Assembly: GCF_026241255.1 (NCBI RefSeq)
Contig: NZ_JAPHNC010000001.1
Coordinates: 302,762 to 366,761, forward strand
DNA from: Helicobacter sp. MIT 21-1697
Lineage (GTDB): Bacteria; Campylobacterota; Campylobacteria; Campylobacterales; Helicobacteraceae
Length of the DNA stretch: 64,000 nt
Direction: 5' to 3'
Shown here: piece after piece, positions 1 to 9,566 of the stretch
Layout of the letters: each line of letters starts with the position of its first letter
Numbering within the stretch: position 1 is the first letter of the stretch
Position numbers and translations under genes: made by a program
The notes under the pieces: generated by a model
Told to the model about the DNA's origin: nothing
The model's input: only the letters and a program-made list of their open reading frames with translations
Database searches by the model: none

Positions 1-352
1 ATTGTAGATCTTTGATTTGTTGCTCTTTAGCATTTTGTTCTACTCTATCGCGATTGTCTCCTATGGGGGTATTTTGTGAGGGTTGATTGCTATCTATTCT
101 ATCAAATATATCTTTGATTCCTGAACCTGCAAGAGGATTATTTGTTGATGAAGAGTTCTTATTTGGACTTGGAGTGGGCTTATCATCAATAATAGCCTCA
201 ATGCTAAGGGCATTGAGTGAAATTGCTGATTCTTTAAGAGAAGAATAGTGTATGGGCGAAACAAAAAGAGTAAAAACAAAAGCAATAATAATAAAACAAT
301 AAATACAGAGTGAAATGATGCCACTTGTGATAAATAACAGAGCATTATTCAT
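1..352 (-). CDS. TolA/TonB-like envelope protein (N-terminal part, runs off window)
   Basis: The gene starts with ATG at 352, one base after the tolR stop codon, and stays open for 117 codons to the window edge. The product begins with MNNALLFITSG and a long hydrophobic segment (about residues 5-30), followed by a polar, Asn/Ser/Gln-rich region. That is the layout of TolA/TonB proteins: an N-terminal membrane anchor and a long periplasmic arm. The third place of a tolQ-tolR operon is where TolA normally lies, and H. pylori has a TolA/TonB-like gene there. The C-terminal domain that would prove the family is outside the window, so the name is inferred from topology and position. Confidence 0.75.
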   Translation of the reverse strand, partial: MNNALLFITSGIISLCIYCFIIIAFVFTLFVSPIHYSSLKESAISLNALSIEAIIDDKPTPSPNKNSSSTNNPLAGSGIKDIFDRIDSNQPSQNTPIGDNRDRVEQNAKEQQIKDLQ

Positions 353-353
353 T

Positions 354-749
354 TTAGCTACTAGTAACAAGAGATACTTTAAGAAAACCGGATTCTTTGG
401 CAACTTTAAGAATATAAATAATATCTTCATATTTAAGATTTTTATCCGCTCGGATAAAAATATGTATATCTTTATCAAAGTTTTTACTAAAAAGCACGAA
501 GCTATCCGCAAAATTTTTAAATTCATATACTTTATCGCGTATATAGATTTTTCTGTGAGCACTCACACGTATTTCAAGCATAGTATCTTTAGCAATTTTT
601 TTTGTTTTAGAGCCTTTGGGGAGTGTAATATCTTCTTGATAAGTGATTGTAGGTGTGCTGACCATAAGGATTGCCAAAAGCACCAACATAATATCTACAA
701 GTGGTGTGATATTAAGTTCAGGCTTTTCTTCCCAATCAAACTCTTCCAT
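354..749 (-). CDS. tolR: TolR/ExbD family proton-channel subunit
   Basis: About 131 residues starting MEEFDWEEKPELN. A single membrane helix follows at about residues 13-35, containing the family motif N-I-T-P-L-V-D-I-M-L-V-L-L with the proton-path Asp. The rest is a periplasmic domain. TolR works with TolQ to energise TolA for outer-membrane constriction and integrity. The frame is open further upstream to an ATG at 782, but that would overlap tolQ by 26 bases. The ATG at 749 has an AGGA ribosome site 8 bases ahead and places the helix at the N-terminus as usual for the family, so I chose it. It could be called exbD; the tol name rests on the H. pylori-like position beside atpC. Confidence 0.88.
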   Translation of the reverse strand: MEEFDWEEKPELNITPLVDIMLVLLAILMVSTPTITYQEDITLPKGSKTKKIAKDTMLEIRVSAHRKIYIRDKVYEFKNFADSFVLFSKNFDKDIHIFIRADKNLKYEDIIYILKVAKESGFLKVSLVTSS

Positions 750-756
750 TAGAATC

Positions 757-1320
757 CTATTTGCTTGAAAGCATAATATCAATTTGCATTTGAATACAGG
801 TAATAATATGGTATGACTTGCGTTTAAGAAGTAAATGAAATGAATAGGCAGGAATTGCTACAAGAATGCCTGTTGCAGTCGCTACAAGAGCTTTTGATAT
901 AACAGGTGCTATTACATCAAAAGATACATTGCCACCACCAAGATAACTAAAAGCTTCTAAAATTTCAACTACCGTTCCAAAAAGCCCTATAAAAGGTGCA
1001 GTAGAAGCTATAATGCTTAAAAATACAAGAGATGAGGTAGCTTTTTGAGTTGCTTTAAGTTTCCATACTTGACATATTTCTTTTGAGATATGTCCTCCAC
1101 TTTTTTCAAGCAAAGCATTGATAAAAGTATTTTTTGGAACAAGAATACTTTTGGCTAAGAGCATATCAAGATGGTATTTTTCTGATGCTAACCAATCGCC
1201 AAGTGTAAAATTTTTATAGATATAAATCCAAAATGTAACAAGAAAATATACAGAAAGCCAGCAAAGCACAAGAATAGTTGTTATTGTGCTTTCTTCAAAA
1301 AAAGTTTTAAAAACACTCAT
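757..1320 (-). CDS. tolQ: TolQ/ExbB/MotA family proton-channel protein
   Basis: A 187-residue inner-membrane protein. One hydrophobic helix lies near the N-terminus (about residues 13-34) and two more near residues 98-120 and 140-165, with a cytoplasmic region between the first and second, as in TolQ/ExbB. The segment A-P-F-I-G-L-F-G-T-V is the conserved family signature (APxLGLLGTV). It forms the proton channel with the TolR-like product of the next gene. The gene lies 13 bases downstream of atpC on the same strand, so it may be co-transcribed with the ATP synthase genes. A second, separate ExbB/ExbD pair lies at 60 kb. Confidence 0.9.
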   Translation of the reverse strand: MSVFKTFFEESTITTILVLCWLSVYFLVTFWIYIYKNFTLGDWLASEKYHLDMLLAKSILVPKNTFINALLEKSGGHISKEICQVWKLKATQKATSSLVFLSIIASTAPFIGLFGTVVEILEAFSYLGGGNVSFDVIAPVISKALVATATGILVAIPAYSFHLLLKRKSYHIITCIQMQIDIMLSSK

Positions 1321-1333
1321 AATGCTGCATTTT

Positions 1334-1729
1334 CTATTCTATGAATTTTTTATAACCACTTTCAACACGAGAAACTACCATACCAAATAAGGCATCATCG
1401 TCTGAAGCTTCTTTAAGAAGGGTTTTGGCATCATCAATGGCTAAAGCAATTTCGGATTCCGTATTACCTGCAATAGCGACTGCACCATCAGCAATAATTT
1501 TTACATCAGCATTTGATATTTGGGCGTGTCCCCAATTAATTGCTATAAGTCCTTTATCACCTTCTAAGCTTTCAAATTCAATAACACCAACCTTAAGAAG
1601 TGAGAGAAGATTACAATGTCCCGGAAAAACACCAAACTCTCCTTCGCTACCGGGCATAATGACGTGTTTGACCGTGCCATTATAGATACTCCCATAAGGA
1701 GTTACAATACTGAGTGTGAGACTTTCCAT
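1334..1729 (-). CDS. atpC: ATP synthase F1 epsilon subunit
   Basis: A 131-residue protein with the beta-sandwich domain typical of epsilon (T-P-Y-G-S-I-Y near residue 10, then P-G-S-E-G-E-F-G-V-F-P-G-H around 26-38) and a short helical C-terminal part. Epsilon belongs to the central stalk of the cytoplasmic F1 sector and restrains ATP hydrolysis. It is the last gene of the atp operon, 8 bases after the atpD stop, and is followed closely by tolQ. Family assignment is clear from sequence and position. Confidence 0.96.
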   Translation of the reverse strand: MESLTLSIVTPYGSIYNGTVKHVIMPGSEGEFGVFPGHCNLLSLLKVGVIEFESLEGDKGLIAINWGHAQISNADVKIIADGAVAIAGNTESEIALAIDDAKTLLKEASDDDALFGMVVSRVESGYKKFIE

Positions 1730-1737
1730 ATTATCAC

Positions 1738-3138
<1,401 letters not shown>

Positions 3139-3157
3139 TTATTCTCCTTTGCAAAAT

Positions 3158-4051
3158 TTATTTTATGGCTTCAGCACCAGCATTAATCTCAACGAGTTCT
3201 GTCGTGATTGCTTCTTGCCGAGCTTTATTAAGAGAGATTGTGAGGCTTTTGACCAAATCTCCGGCATTATTAGTTGCTGCGTCCATAGCTTGGATTCTCG
3301 CGCTGTGTTCGGCAGCTAGAGAATCAACGAGAGCGTAATACATATTGTATTGCACATACTTTTTTGCAAGCTCATCTAGTATGGTATTTTCTTCATCTTC
3401 TGGCTCAATATTGAGGATAGAAAATTGTTCATCTTGTTTGATATTGATTGTAAGAGGTAGAATAGCTTGTGATTCTAATTCTTGAGAAATCATATTCTTG
3501 AACCCATTATGCACAATTATTACCTGATCAGTCGCACCATTAAGAAAATCCTCAACTACATTTTCTATAAATGCTTCGGCTCTTTCAAAAGTTGGTGTAG
3601 CACTTAAGCCTATAGCTTTATCTAGCACTTCAATATCGTTGAACGCAAAAAATGAAATTCCTGTTTTGCCAATACCTCTTAATCGCACTTTAATACCTTG
3701 CTGCTTATATGTCTCCATAAGTCGCAGCACTTCTTTGATGGTTGTGATATTAAATCCACCACACAAACCTTTATCAGCAGTAATAAATATAATATCAAGT
3801 TTTTTAATTTCACGACCTTCAGAGTTGGCAAAATAGCGACTATTAATATTATCAAGTCCTCGTACGCGAATCTTTGCTACCACATCGTGAAATACTGCGC
3901 TTAGTTGCTTGGCATACACTTTTGAGCGTCTTGCAAGCTCTTCGGCTTTTTTTAACTTAGAGCTAGAGACAAGTTTCATAGCCTTAGTTGTTTTTTGTGT
4001 GTTTTTAACACTGCTGATTTTTCTTTTAATATCTTTAAGGTTGCCTCCCAT
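3158..4051 (-). CDS. atpG: ATP synthase F1 gamma subunit
   Basis: 297 residues. The N-terminal helix carries the hallmark [18 protein letters not shown] (about residues 8-25). The central [13 protein letters not shown] segment lies near 89-101, and the C-terminal helix ends with [17 protein letters not shown] (from about 272). Gamma is the rotating central stalk that couples proton flow to catalysis in the alpha/beta ring. The gene is 12 bases downstream of atpA. Confidence 0.98.
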   Translation of the reverse strand: MGGNLKDIKRKISSVKNTQKTTKAMKLVSSSKLKKAEELARRSKVYAKQLSAVFHDVVAKIRVRGLDNINSRYFANSEGREIKKLDIIFITADKGLCGGFNITTIKEVLRLMETYKQQGIKVRLRGIGKTGISFFAFNDIEVLDKAIGLSATPTFERAEAFIENVVEDFLNGATDQVIIVHNGFKNMISQELESQAILPLTINIKQDEQFSILNIEPEDEENTILDELAKKYVQYNMYYALVDSLAAEHSARIQAMDAATNNAGDLVKSLTISLNKARQEAITTELVEINAGAEAIK

Positions 4052-4063
4052 AATAGCTCCTCA

Positions 4064-5578
4064 TTACGCTCCAAAGTTAATTTTAAATTCTTCAAGAGCC
4101 TTACTAAGCTCAGCTTCAGTTTCTTTATCAAGTGCCTTTTTTGCGCTAATATCTTCAAAAATTTTGGGATATTTTGCTTCAAGGAATGGATAAAGCTCGG
4201 CTTCAAATTTTGTAACCCTACTAGCTTGGATATCATCAAGGTATCCGTTTGCACCAGCATAAATAATGATTACCTGCTTTTCAATTGAAAGAGGAGAATA
4301 AGGAGGTTGTTTGAGGATTTCTACCATTCTTTGTCCTCGTTCAAGTTGTTTGCGGCTTGATTCATCAAGGTCAGATGCGAATTGAGAAAATGCTTGAAGT
4401 TCTCTATATTGAGCCAAATCAAGGCGCAATGTTCCAGCTACTTGCTTCGTAGCCTTAATTTGGGCAGCTCCTCCTACGCGTGAAACAGATAATCCTACAT
4501 TAATAGCAGGGCGAATACCGGAGTTGAATAAATCTGTTTCAAGGAATATTTGTCCATCAGTAATTGAAATAACATTTGTTGGAATATAAGCTGCCACATC
4601 TCCCGCTTGTGTTTCAATAATAGGGAGTGCTGTTAAAGAACCTGCACCAAGCTCATCATTGAGTTTTGCTGCCCTTTCAAGGAGGCGAGAATGGAGATAA
4701 AATACATCGCCGGGGAATGCTTCACGTCCGGGAGGTCTTCTTAAAATAAGAGACATTTCACGATATGCCACAGCGTGCTTACTTAAGTCATCATAGATGA
4801 TAAGGGCGTGTCGTGCATTGTCTCTAAAATATTCTCCAATTGTAACACCTGTATATGGAGCAAGAAATTGCATTGCTGCAGAAAAAGAAGCAGGAGCATT
4901 CACTACAACGGTATAGTCCATAGCCCCGTGTTCCTCAAGTTTGCGCACAACTTGAGCAACGGTTGATTCTTTTTGCCCCACAGCGACATAGATACAAATG
5001 ACATCTTGTCCCTTTTGGTTGATAATTGTATCTATGGCAACTGTTGTTTTACCTGTCTGCCTATCGCCTATGATAAGCTCTCTTTGTCCTCGTCCGATTG
5101 GCACAAGCGCATCAATAGCCTTAAGACCTGTTTGAAGAGGTTGATGAACAGATTTGCGTGCCATAATGCCCGGAGCCTTTTCTTCAACAAAGCGATATTC
5201 AGTTGCTTCAATTGTTCCTTTTCCGTCAATAGGCTCACCTAGTGTATTAATAACACGTCCAACTACGGCATCTCCTACCGGCACTTTCATTAGTTTTTTG
5301 AGACGTTTGACAGAAGTTCCTTCTTTGATTGTGCGTCCAGAACCAAGCACAACCACACCTACACTACTTTCTTCAAGGTTAAAGGCAATGCCTGTATCAC
5401 CCGTATCAAATTCTACCATCTCATAATACATCACATTATTAAGCCCATATACTTTTGCCACACCATCAGCATAGGCGATAACCTTACCTGTTTCGCTAAT
5501 ATCAATGTTGATATTAAAATTCTCAATTCTCTCTTTGATGATTGAGCTGATTTCTTCTGATTTGATTTTTGTTGTCAC
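4064..5578 (-). CDS. atpA: ATP synthase F1 alpha subunit
   Basis: 504 residues, standard length. It shows the non-catalytic nucleotide site with P-loop G-D-R-Q-T-G-K-T-T (near residues 171-179), the [13 protein letters not shown] stretch just before it, and the [11 protein letters not shown] loop near 282-292. It forms the F1 hexamer with beta. It follows atpH after 21 bases, with a GGAG site close to the ATG. Confidence 0.99.
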   Translation of the reverse strand: MTTKIKSEEISSIIKERIENFNINIDISETGKVIAYADGVAKVYGLNNVMYYEMVEFDTGDTGIAFNLEESSVGVVVLGSGRTIKEGTSVKRLKKLMKVPVGDAVVGRVINTLGEPIDGKGTIEATEYRFVEEKAPGIMARKSVHQPLQTGLKAIDALVPIGRGQRELIIGDRQTGKTTVAIDTIINQKGQDVICIYVAVGQKESTVAQVVRKLEEHGAMDYTVVVNAPASFSAAMQFLAPYTGVTIGEYFRDNARHALIIYDDLSKHAVAYREMSLILRRPPGREAFPGDVFYLHSRLLERAAKLNDELGAGSLTALPIIETQAGDVAAYIPTNVISITDGQIFLETDLFNSGIRPAINVGLSVSRVGGAAQIKATKQVAGTLRLDLAQYRELQAFSQFASDLDESSRKQLERGQRMVEILKQPPYSPLSIEKQVIIIYAGANGYLDDIQASRVTKFEAELYPFLEAKYPKIFEDISAKKALDKETEAELSKALEEFKINFGA

Positions 5579-5599
5579 TTTTCTCTCCTTGTGTTAAAA

Positions 5600-6124
5600 T
5601 TAAAGTGCTTTGAGTATATGATGTTTTAAATCATTGCTAAAGCGTTCTTTGGAAAAAGACACTTCAATACCCAAGTCCTCAACGCTTAACTTAATACCAT
5701 CTACCTCGTTCAGCTTTTGCTTAATGCTAAGTTTGACACCAAGTTTTTTAGCTAGAGAATCTTGAATTTTCTCCAATGTTTTGGTGTCTAAGTCTTCTCT
5801 AGTAGTAAGTGTTGCTGCATATTCTTTTTTGCGTGCAAGCAAACGTTTTTCAAGCTCATCACTGATGTATGGAATAAGTAATATTCTATCAGATTGTGCT
5901 AAGAGGCGGAAAAAATTTTGGAGTTTTGTATCAACCTTACCTACAGATTCTAGTAAGAATTGTTCTTTTTGTGTTTTGCTTAAAAATGGTGAAGCAATAA
6001 TATCAGCATTCTTTTTATTTTTAAGCACAGCAGAGAATCCTTTGAGGATATTCAAAACTTCATCTAAATCACTAACAGAATCCACAAGAGCTTGAGTATA
6101 TTTTTTTGAGATGATATGGAGCAT
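5600..6124 (-). CDS. atpH: ATP synthase F1 delta subunit
   Basis: 174 residues, all-helical N-terminal domain and a C-terminal part with K-K-L-G-V-K-L-S-I-K-Q-K, resembling the F(V)NPDLIGG-type end of delta/OSCP proteins. Delta joins the peripheral stalk (b/b') to the top of F1. The ATG shares one base with the stop codon of atpF (TAATG), so the two are probably translationally coupled. Delta is the least conserved F1 subunit; gene order makes the call secure. Confidence 0.95.
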   Translation of the reverse strand: MLHIISKKYTQALVDSVSDLDEVLNILKGFSAVLKNKKNADIIASPFLSKTQKEQFLLESVGKVDTKLQNFFRLLAQSDRILLIPYISDELEKRLLARKKEYAATLTTREDLDTKTLEKIQDSLAKKLGVKLSIKQKLNEVDGIKLSVEDLGIEVSFSKERFSNDLKHHILKAL

Positions 6125-6639
6125 TATGAAATCCTTTTTGTAATGATATTAACATAATCTTCTTTATTAAGTTGAATATCACCACTTTGTATCAATTTGT
6201 TTAAGAGCTCATCAACAGCTTCGTGAGTAACTTTTCTACGCTCAAACTCAATATTTGATTCAAGCATATATTTGAGAGTTTCTATATCTTTTTTAATTTG
6301 GTCATTATATTTTTGTTCTACTAAATACGCTTCTTGTTTAGCAGCATTAACAATACTTTTAGCTTTCTCTTTGCTTTCTTCTAAGCGCTTTTGAGTAGCT
6401 TCTTTTTCTCGTTTTGCTTTGTGGAGATTTTCTTGTACTTCTTGCAAACGAGCTGAAATAGCATTTCTTCTTTTTACAAAAATACCTTTGATAGAATCAA
6501 ATGCAAAATACCATAAAATCGCAACAAATATCACAAAATTAATAACGCGCTGAATAAAGTCGCTTTCTTCAATGTTTGCCGATGCAAAAATTAAAGAAGG
6601 AAAACTCACGCATATTGCAAAAAAAACTATTTTTTTCAT
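6124..6639 (-). CDS. atpF: ATP synthase Fo b subunit
   Basis: 171 residues: an N-terminal signal-like hydrophobic stretch (residues 3-19), a membrane helix at about 28-48, and then a long charged coiled coil rich in Glu, Lys and Gln. That is the peripheral stalk subunit b, which holds F1 against rotation. The extra hydrophobic stretch before the membrane helix suggests a cleaved or second membrane segment. The a and c subunits of Fo are not in this window, as is usual in this group, where they lie elsewhere. Confidence 0.95.
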   Translation of the reverse strand: MKKIVFFAICVSFPSLIFASANIEESDFIQRVINFVIFVAILWYFAFDSIKGIFVKRRNAISARLQEVQENLHKAKREKEATQKRLEESKEKAKSIVNAAKQEAYLVEQKYNDQIKKDIETLKYMLESNIEFERRKVTHEAVDELLNKLIQSGDIQLNKEDYVNIITKRIS

Positions 6640-6648
6640 TATCCCCTC

Positions 6649-7074
6649 CTAAATTTGTTTAAGTTTTGTATTGAGTATTGTTTGAAACAAAGGAAGCTGC
6701 TCAAGCAATTCTGCATAAAGCTGCGATTTTTGTTCTTGTAGTTCCTGTTTGTATTGTGTAAGTTTGCTTTCATTTTCGGCTTTTTTTGCATTCATTTTGT
6801 GTTCGTATGCAGTTTTTGCTTCTTTTGTTGCAGATTCTAGAATCTGCGCTGCTTCTTTTCTAGCAAGAGAAAGTATTTGAGCAATTTCTTCCTCAAGATG
6901 TTGAGTATCACTTTTATAAGTTTGGGTGCTTAATAAATCACGTTCTATGGAATTATCGCGATTATTCATAAAAGTAAGAATAGGTTTAAAAAGCCACTGG
7001 TTAAGGAGGTAGATTAAGGCTATAAAAGTTATAAAAACAAGCAACATAAGATAAGGGTTAAGAGTGATACTCAT
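6649..7074 (-). CDS. atpF': ATP synthase Fo b' subunit
   Basis: 141 residues with one membrane helix at about 7-25 (M-L-L-V-F-I-T-F-I-A-L-I-Y-L-L), followed by a long coiled coil (E-E-I-A-Q-I-L-S-L-A-R-K-E-A-A). It is a second, diverged b-type stalk subunit that pairs with AtpF. It is the first gene of the atp operon in the window; the ATG at 7074 has a GGAGA site about 6 bases ahead. An 18-bp perfect palindrome lies within its coding sequence (6830-6847). Confidence 0.93.
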   Translation of the reverse strand: MSITLNPYLMLLVFITFIALIYLLNQWLFKPILTFMNNRDNSIERDLLSTQTYKSDTQHLEEEIAQILSLARKEAAQILESATKEAKTAYEHKMNAKKAENESKLTQYKQELQEQKSQLYAELLEQLPLFQTILNTKLKQI

Positions 7075-7099
7075 CTAATCTCCTTTAATTCAAGATAAA

Positions 7100-7105
7100 A
7101 TTGTA
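7100..7105 (-). promoter_or_regulatory. Probable -10 box of the atp operon
   Basis: Read on the minus strand this is TACAAT, 26 bases ahead of the atpF' ATG. There is no good -35 hexamer; instead a perfect inverted repeat (7107-7128) occupies the place just upstream. Prediction by eye only. Confidence 0.45.
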
Positions 7106-7106
7106 A

Positions 7107-7128
7107 ATATTTTAACAAGTTAAAATAT
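7107..7128. repeat. 10-bp perfect inverted repeat between parB and the atp operon
   Basis: ATATTTTAAC at 7107-7116 is followed by a 2-base spacer and its exact complement at 7119-7128. It lies in the 74-base gap between the parB stop and the atpF' start, immediately upstream of the putative atp -10 box. A repressor or activator operator is the simplest reading. It is not the known parS sequence. A terminator for RNA arriving from parB is possible, but there is no GC in the stem. Confidence 0.5.
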
Positions 7129-7148
7129 ATTAAACCTTAAAGCAAACA

Positions 7149-8021
7149 TTATTTTGACATTTTTTTTATTAAGGTGGTAATTTCCGCATCACTTTGAAAG
7201 ATAATGCTTATCTTAGATGTATTGATATGACTTTGGATACCCATATCTTTAAATATGTTCTGAAGCGCATACAAAAGCTCTTTGTCAAGGATTTGAGTAT
7301 GTTTTAAAATATTTTTTTTGGAAAGTGTTTCTTTTTTGTCTTTAATTTTCTTAATTAATGTTTCAGTATCACGCACATTTAATTTTTGCCCGATAATTGA
7401 ATCTGCTACAAGTTTTTGTTCTTTTTCACCAAGTGTAACAAGCATTTTTGCGTGTCCTTGACTGATTTTGTTTTCATTCAGCAAATCCTTAACTTCATCA
7501 CTTAATTGCAATAAACGCAAAGTATTGGTAATTTGTGTGCGTGATTTATTGATACGTTTAGAAAGCTCTTCGTGAGTCATATCATATTCTTCAAGTAACT
7601 CTTGGTAAGAAAGAGCAAGCTCAATCGCCCCTAAATCTTCTCGTTGAATATTCTCAATAATAGCTAATTCGCGCATATATTTGAAATCAATTTCTGCTAC
7701 AATCGCTTTAATATTGCTCAATCCTGCGAGTTTAGAAGCGCGCAGCCTACGTTCCCCAGCGATAAGCACATAGTCTCCATCGCCATTATCATATACAATT
7801 ACAGGTTGGAGCAACCCGTGTTCTTTAATAGATTCTGAAAGTTCTTGAAGTGCTTGTGGATTAAAAGTTTTTCTTGGTTGGTAAGGATTGGGTTTGATAA
7901 TATCAACATCAAGCTCTAATACAAGTGAAGAATTATCGCTAAGATTCTGTTCATATGCTTCTGCGGTTTCAGAGAGTATTGCTCCAAGTCCCCTACCCAT
8001 TGCCAATTTTTTTTTAGCCAT
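7149..8021 (-). CDS. parB: Chromosome-partition protein ParB
   Basis: 290 residues. The N-terminal M-G-R-G-L-G-A-I-L is typical of ParB and related Spo0J. The CTP-binding ParB/Srx fold follows: P-N-P-Y-Q-P-R-K-T-F near 42-51 and G-E-R-R-L-R-A-S-K-L-A-G near 88-99. A helix-turn-helix region lies around 150-175 (L-S-K-R-I-N-K-S-R-T-Q-I-T-N), with a C-terminal dimerisation part. ParB binds parS sites, spreads and helps segregate the origin region with ParA. The start is 5 bases after the parA stop, so they form one unit. Confidence 0.97.
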   Translation of the reverse strand: MAKKKLAMGRGLGAILSETAEAYEQNLSDNSSLVLELDVDIIKPNPYQPRKTFNPQALQELSESIKEHGLLQPVIVYDNGDGDYVLIAGERRLRASKLAGLSNIKAIVAEIDFKYMRELAIIENIQREDLGAIELALSYQELLEEYDMTHEELSKRINKSRTQITNTLRLLQLSDEVKDLLNENKISQGHAKMLVTLGEKEQKLVADSIIGQKLNVRDTETLIKKIKDKKETLSKKNILKHTQILDKELLYALQNIFKDMGIQSHINTSKISIIFQSDAEITTLIKKMSK

Positions 8022-8026
8022 TACTT

Positions 8027-8812
8027 TTACGCTCCTTGCAAAATGACACGAGCAAGATTCTCATAAGCTATACTTCCATTAGAGCGAGTATCATAAAGCA
8101 TAATGGGTTTGCCAAAACTTGGAGATTCGGCAAGCTTGACACTACGCGGGACTATGATAAATTCATCTTTGTCTTTGAAAAGCTCTCTGCTAAAATGTTG
8201 TGCAAGCTCTTCAAATACTTGTCTTGAAAGATTGTGTTGCCCTGAATACATAGTGGGCAAAAATCCTTTAATGCTTAATCTCGGATTAATCGTATCTTTA
8301 AGAAGTTTAATCGTATTGAGCAGTTGGGCTAAGCCCTCAAGTGCAAAAAATTCACATTGAATTGGCACAATCACAGAATCTGCAGCAGCCAAAGCATTCA
8401 CGGTAAGCGAGCCAAGTGCGGGTGGAGAATCAATGACAATAAAATCATATTGATTTTTTATTTCTTCAATTTTTTTACTTAAAAGGAGCTCTCGCCCTTT
8501 CATATTATTTTTATTATAAAATTCTTTTTCAATACCTGCTAAACCAATATTTGAAGGTGCAATATCAAGATTTGGAATGTCAGTTTTGAGTATGATTTGA
8601 GAAAGTTTTTTTGAGCCTGTAAGCACGTGATACATATCAGATTCTATTTTATTGCGGCGGATACCAAAACTTGTTGTTGCATTCGCTTGTGGGTCATAAT
8701 CAATGATTAACACACTTTTATTTGCTGAAGCCAAAAAGGCTGCCAAATTCACAGTGGTAGTTGTTTTGCCTACACCACCTTTTTGGTTTGCTATGGTTAT
8801 AATTTCACTCAT
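8027..8812 (-). CDS. parA: Chromosome-partition ATPase ParA (Soj)
   Basis: 261 residues. It opens with M-S-E-I-I-T-I-A-N-Q-K-G-G-V-G-K-T-T-T, the deviant Walker A of ParA/MinD ATPases, followed by D-P-Q-A-N-A-T near residue 43 and V-I-D-S-P-P-A-L-G near 118. The frame is open to an ATG at 8854, but that start would overlap birA and place 14 extra residues before the conserved N-terminus. The ATG at 8812 is preceded by GGGAGA and is chosen. It is a dimeric DNA-bound ATPase that moves ParB-parS complexes. Confidence 0.97.
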   Translation of the reverse strand: MSEIITIANQKGGVGKTTTTVNLAAFLASANKSVLIIDYDPQANATTSFGIRRNKIESDMYHVLTGSKKLSQIILKTDIPNLDIAPSNIGLAGIEKEFYNKNNMKGRELLLSKKIEEIKNQYDFIVIDSPPALGSLTVNALAAADSVIVPIQCEFFALEGLAQLLNTIKLLKDTINPRLSIKGFLPTMYSGQHNLSRQVFEELAQHFSRELFKDKDEFIIVPRSVKLAESPSFGKPIMLYDTRSNGSIAYENLARVILQGA

Positions 8813-8822
8813 TTTCTCCCCT

Positions 8823-9566
8823 TTAACGTAAGCTATAAATTTTATGTCCATCAATGCTCAAAGAACCATCTTCGTTGAGCATTGTATCTTTCAGATAAAT
8901 GCGTTTATCCTGAAAATGAAAAAAATAAGAGTTATTTTTGTGAAATTCTAACTTATAAATACTAAAAATCTGCTTCCACGATATAAATTTTTCAAAGCTT
9001 TGAAAAAAATCGCTTAAAAAGCCCAAGTGTTCTATATTGGCGCTGATTGATTTTTCTAAAGTGGCGTAGTGTTGGCTCTTTGGAACATTAGAAGAATCAT
9101 AAAGATTTATGCCCATACCACATACAAGGCTATTGCGTATTTTTTGTGTGAGGATACCGCCAATTTTGTGTGTATCTCTATATAAATCGTTAGGGTATTT
9201 AAGCCACACATTTGCACCAAGTGAGAGAAGAAATTGTTGCAAAATTACACCAAAAAATATGGAGCTTGATTCTATCTTTAAATCTTGAGGCAAACTCGCT
9301 AGCGGCAGGGCAAATGAAAACATAAGTCCTCGTGGCACACTTTCCCATTGATTGCCTCGGCTTCCTATGCCTTGTGTTTGTTGTGTAGCGTGGATACAAA
9401 AAGGTGCTTTAAGCGTTTTTGATTTAATTTTTTCAATCGCATAAGTTTGGGTAGAGGGTAATGTATCAAAATGGTATATATGTTCTTTAAGGAGCGCAAT
9501 AAAAGAAGTTGTAAAAAAGCCTTGTGATGCATTTGAGTTATTGGGACTCTCTTGTGAGTTTAGCAT
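8823..9566 (-). CDS. birA: Biotin--[acetyl-CoA carboxylase] ligase
   Basis: 247 residues. The catalytic biotinyl-AMP loop appears as G-I-G-S-R-G-N-Q-W (near residue 66-74). It is followed by W-L-K-Y-P-N-D-L-Y (near 119-127) and K-I-G-G-I-L-T-Q (near 132-139), all core motifs of biotin protein ligases. No N-terminal DNA-binding domain is present, so it is a ligase only (group I), not a repressor. It would attach biotin to the carboxyl carrier protein. The start overlaps the end of fmt by 7 bases. Confidence 0.93.
   Translation of the reverse strand: MLNSQESPNNSNASQGFFTTSFIALLKEHIYHFDTLPSTQTYAIEKIKSKTLKAPFCIHATQQTQGIGSRGNQWESVPRGLMFSFALPLASLPQDLKIESSSIFFGVILQQFLLSLGANVWLKYPNDLYRDTHKIGGILTQKIRNSLVCGMGINLYDSSNVPKSQHYATLEKSISANIEHLGFLSDFFQSFEKFISWKQIFSIYKLEFHKNNSYFFHFQDKRIYLKDTMLNEDGSLSIDGHKIYSLR

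Noticed and set aside
94..345. 83-codon minus-strand ORF with a Leu-rich hydrophobic start
   Set aside because: It is an out-of-frame shadow of the TolA/TonB-like gene that begins at 352 and fits the operon spacing.
757..782. Longer tolR start at 782 overlapping tolQ
   Set aside because: The ATG at 749 has a good ribosome site and the family-type N-terminus.
4479..4487. CGTGAAACA, half of a parS-like site, inside atpA
   Set aside because: The other half does not match, and the bases are explained by the conserved atpA protein sequence.
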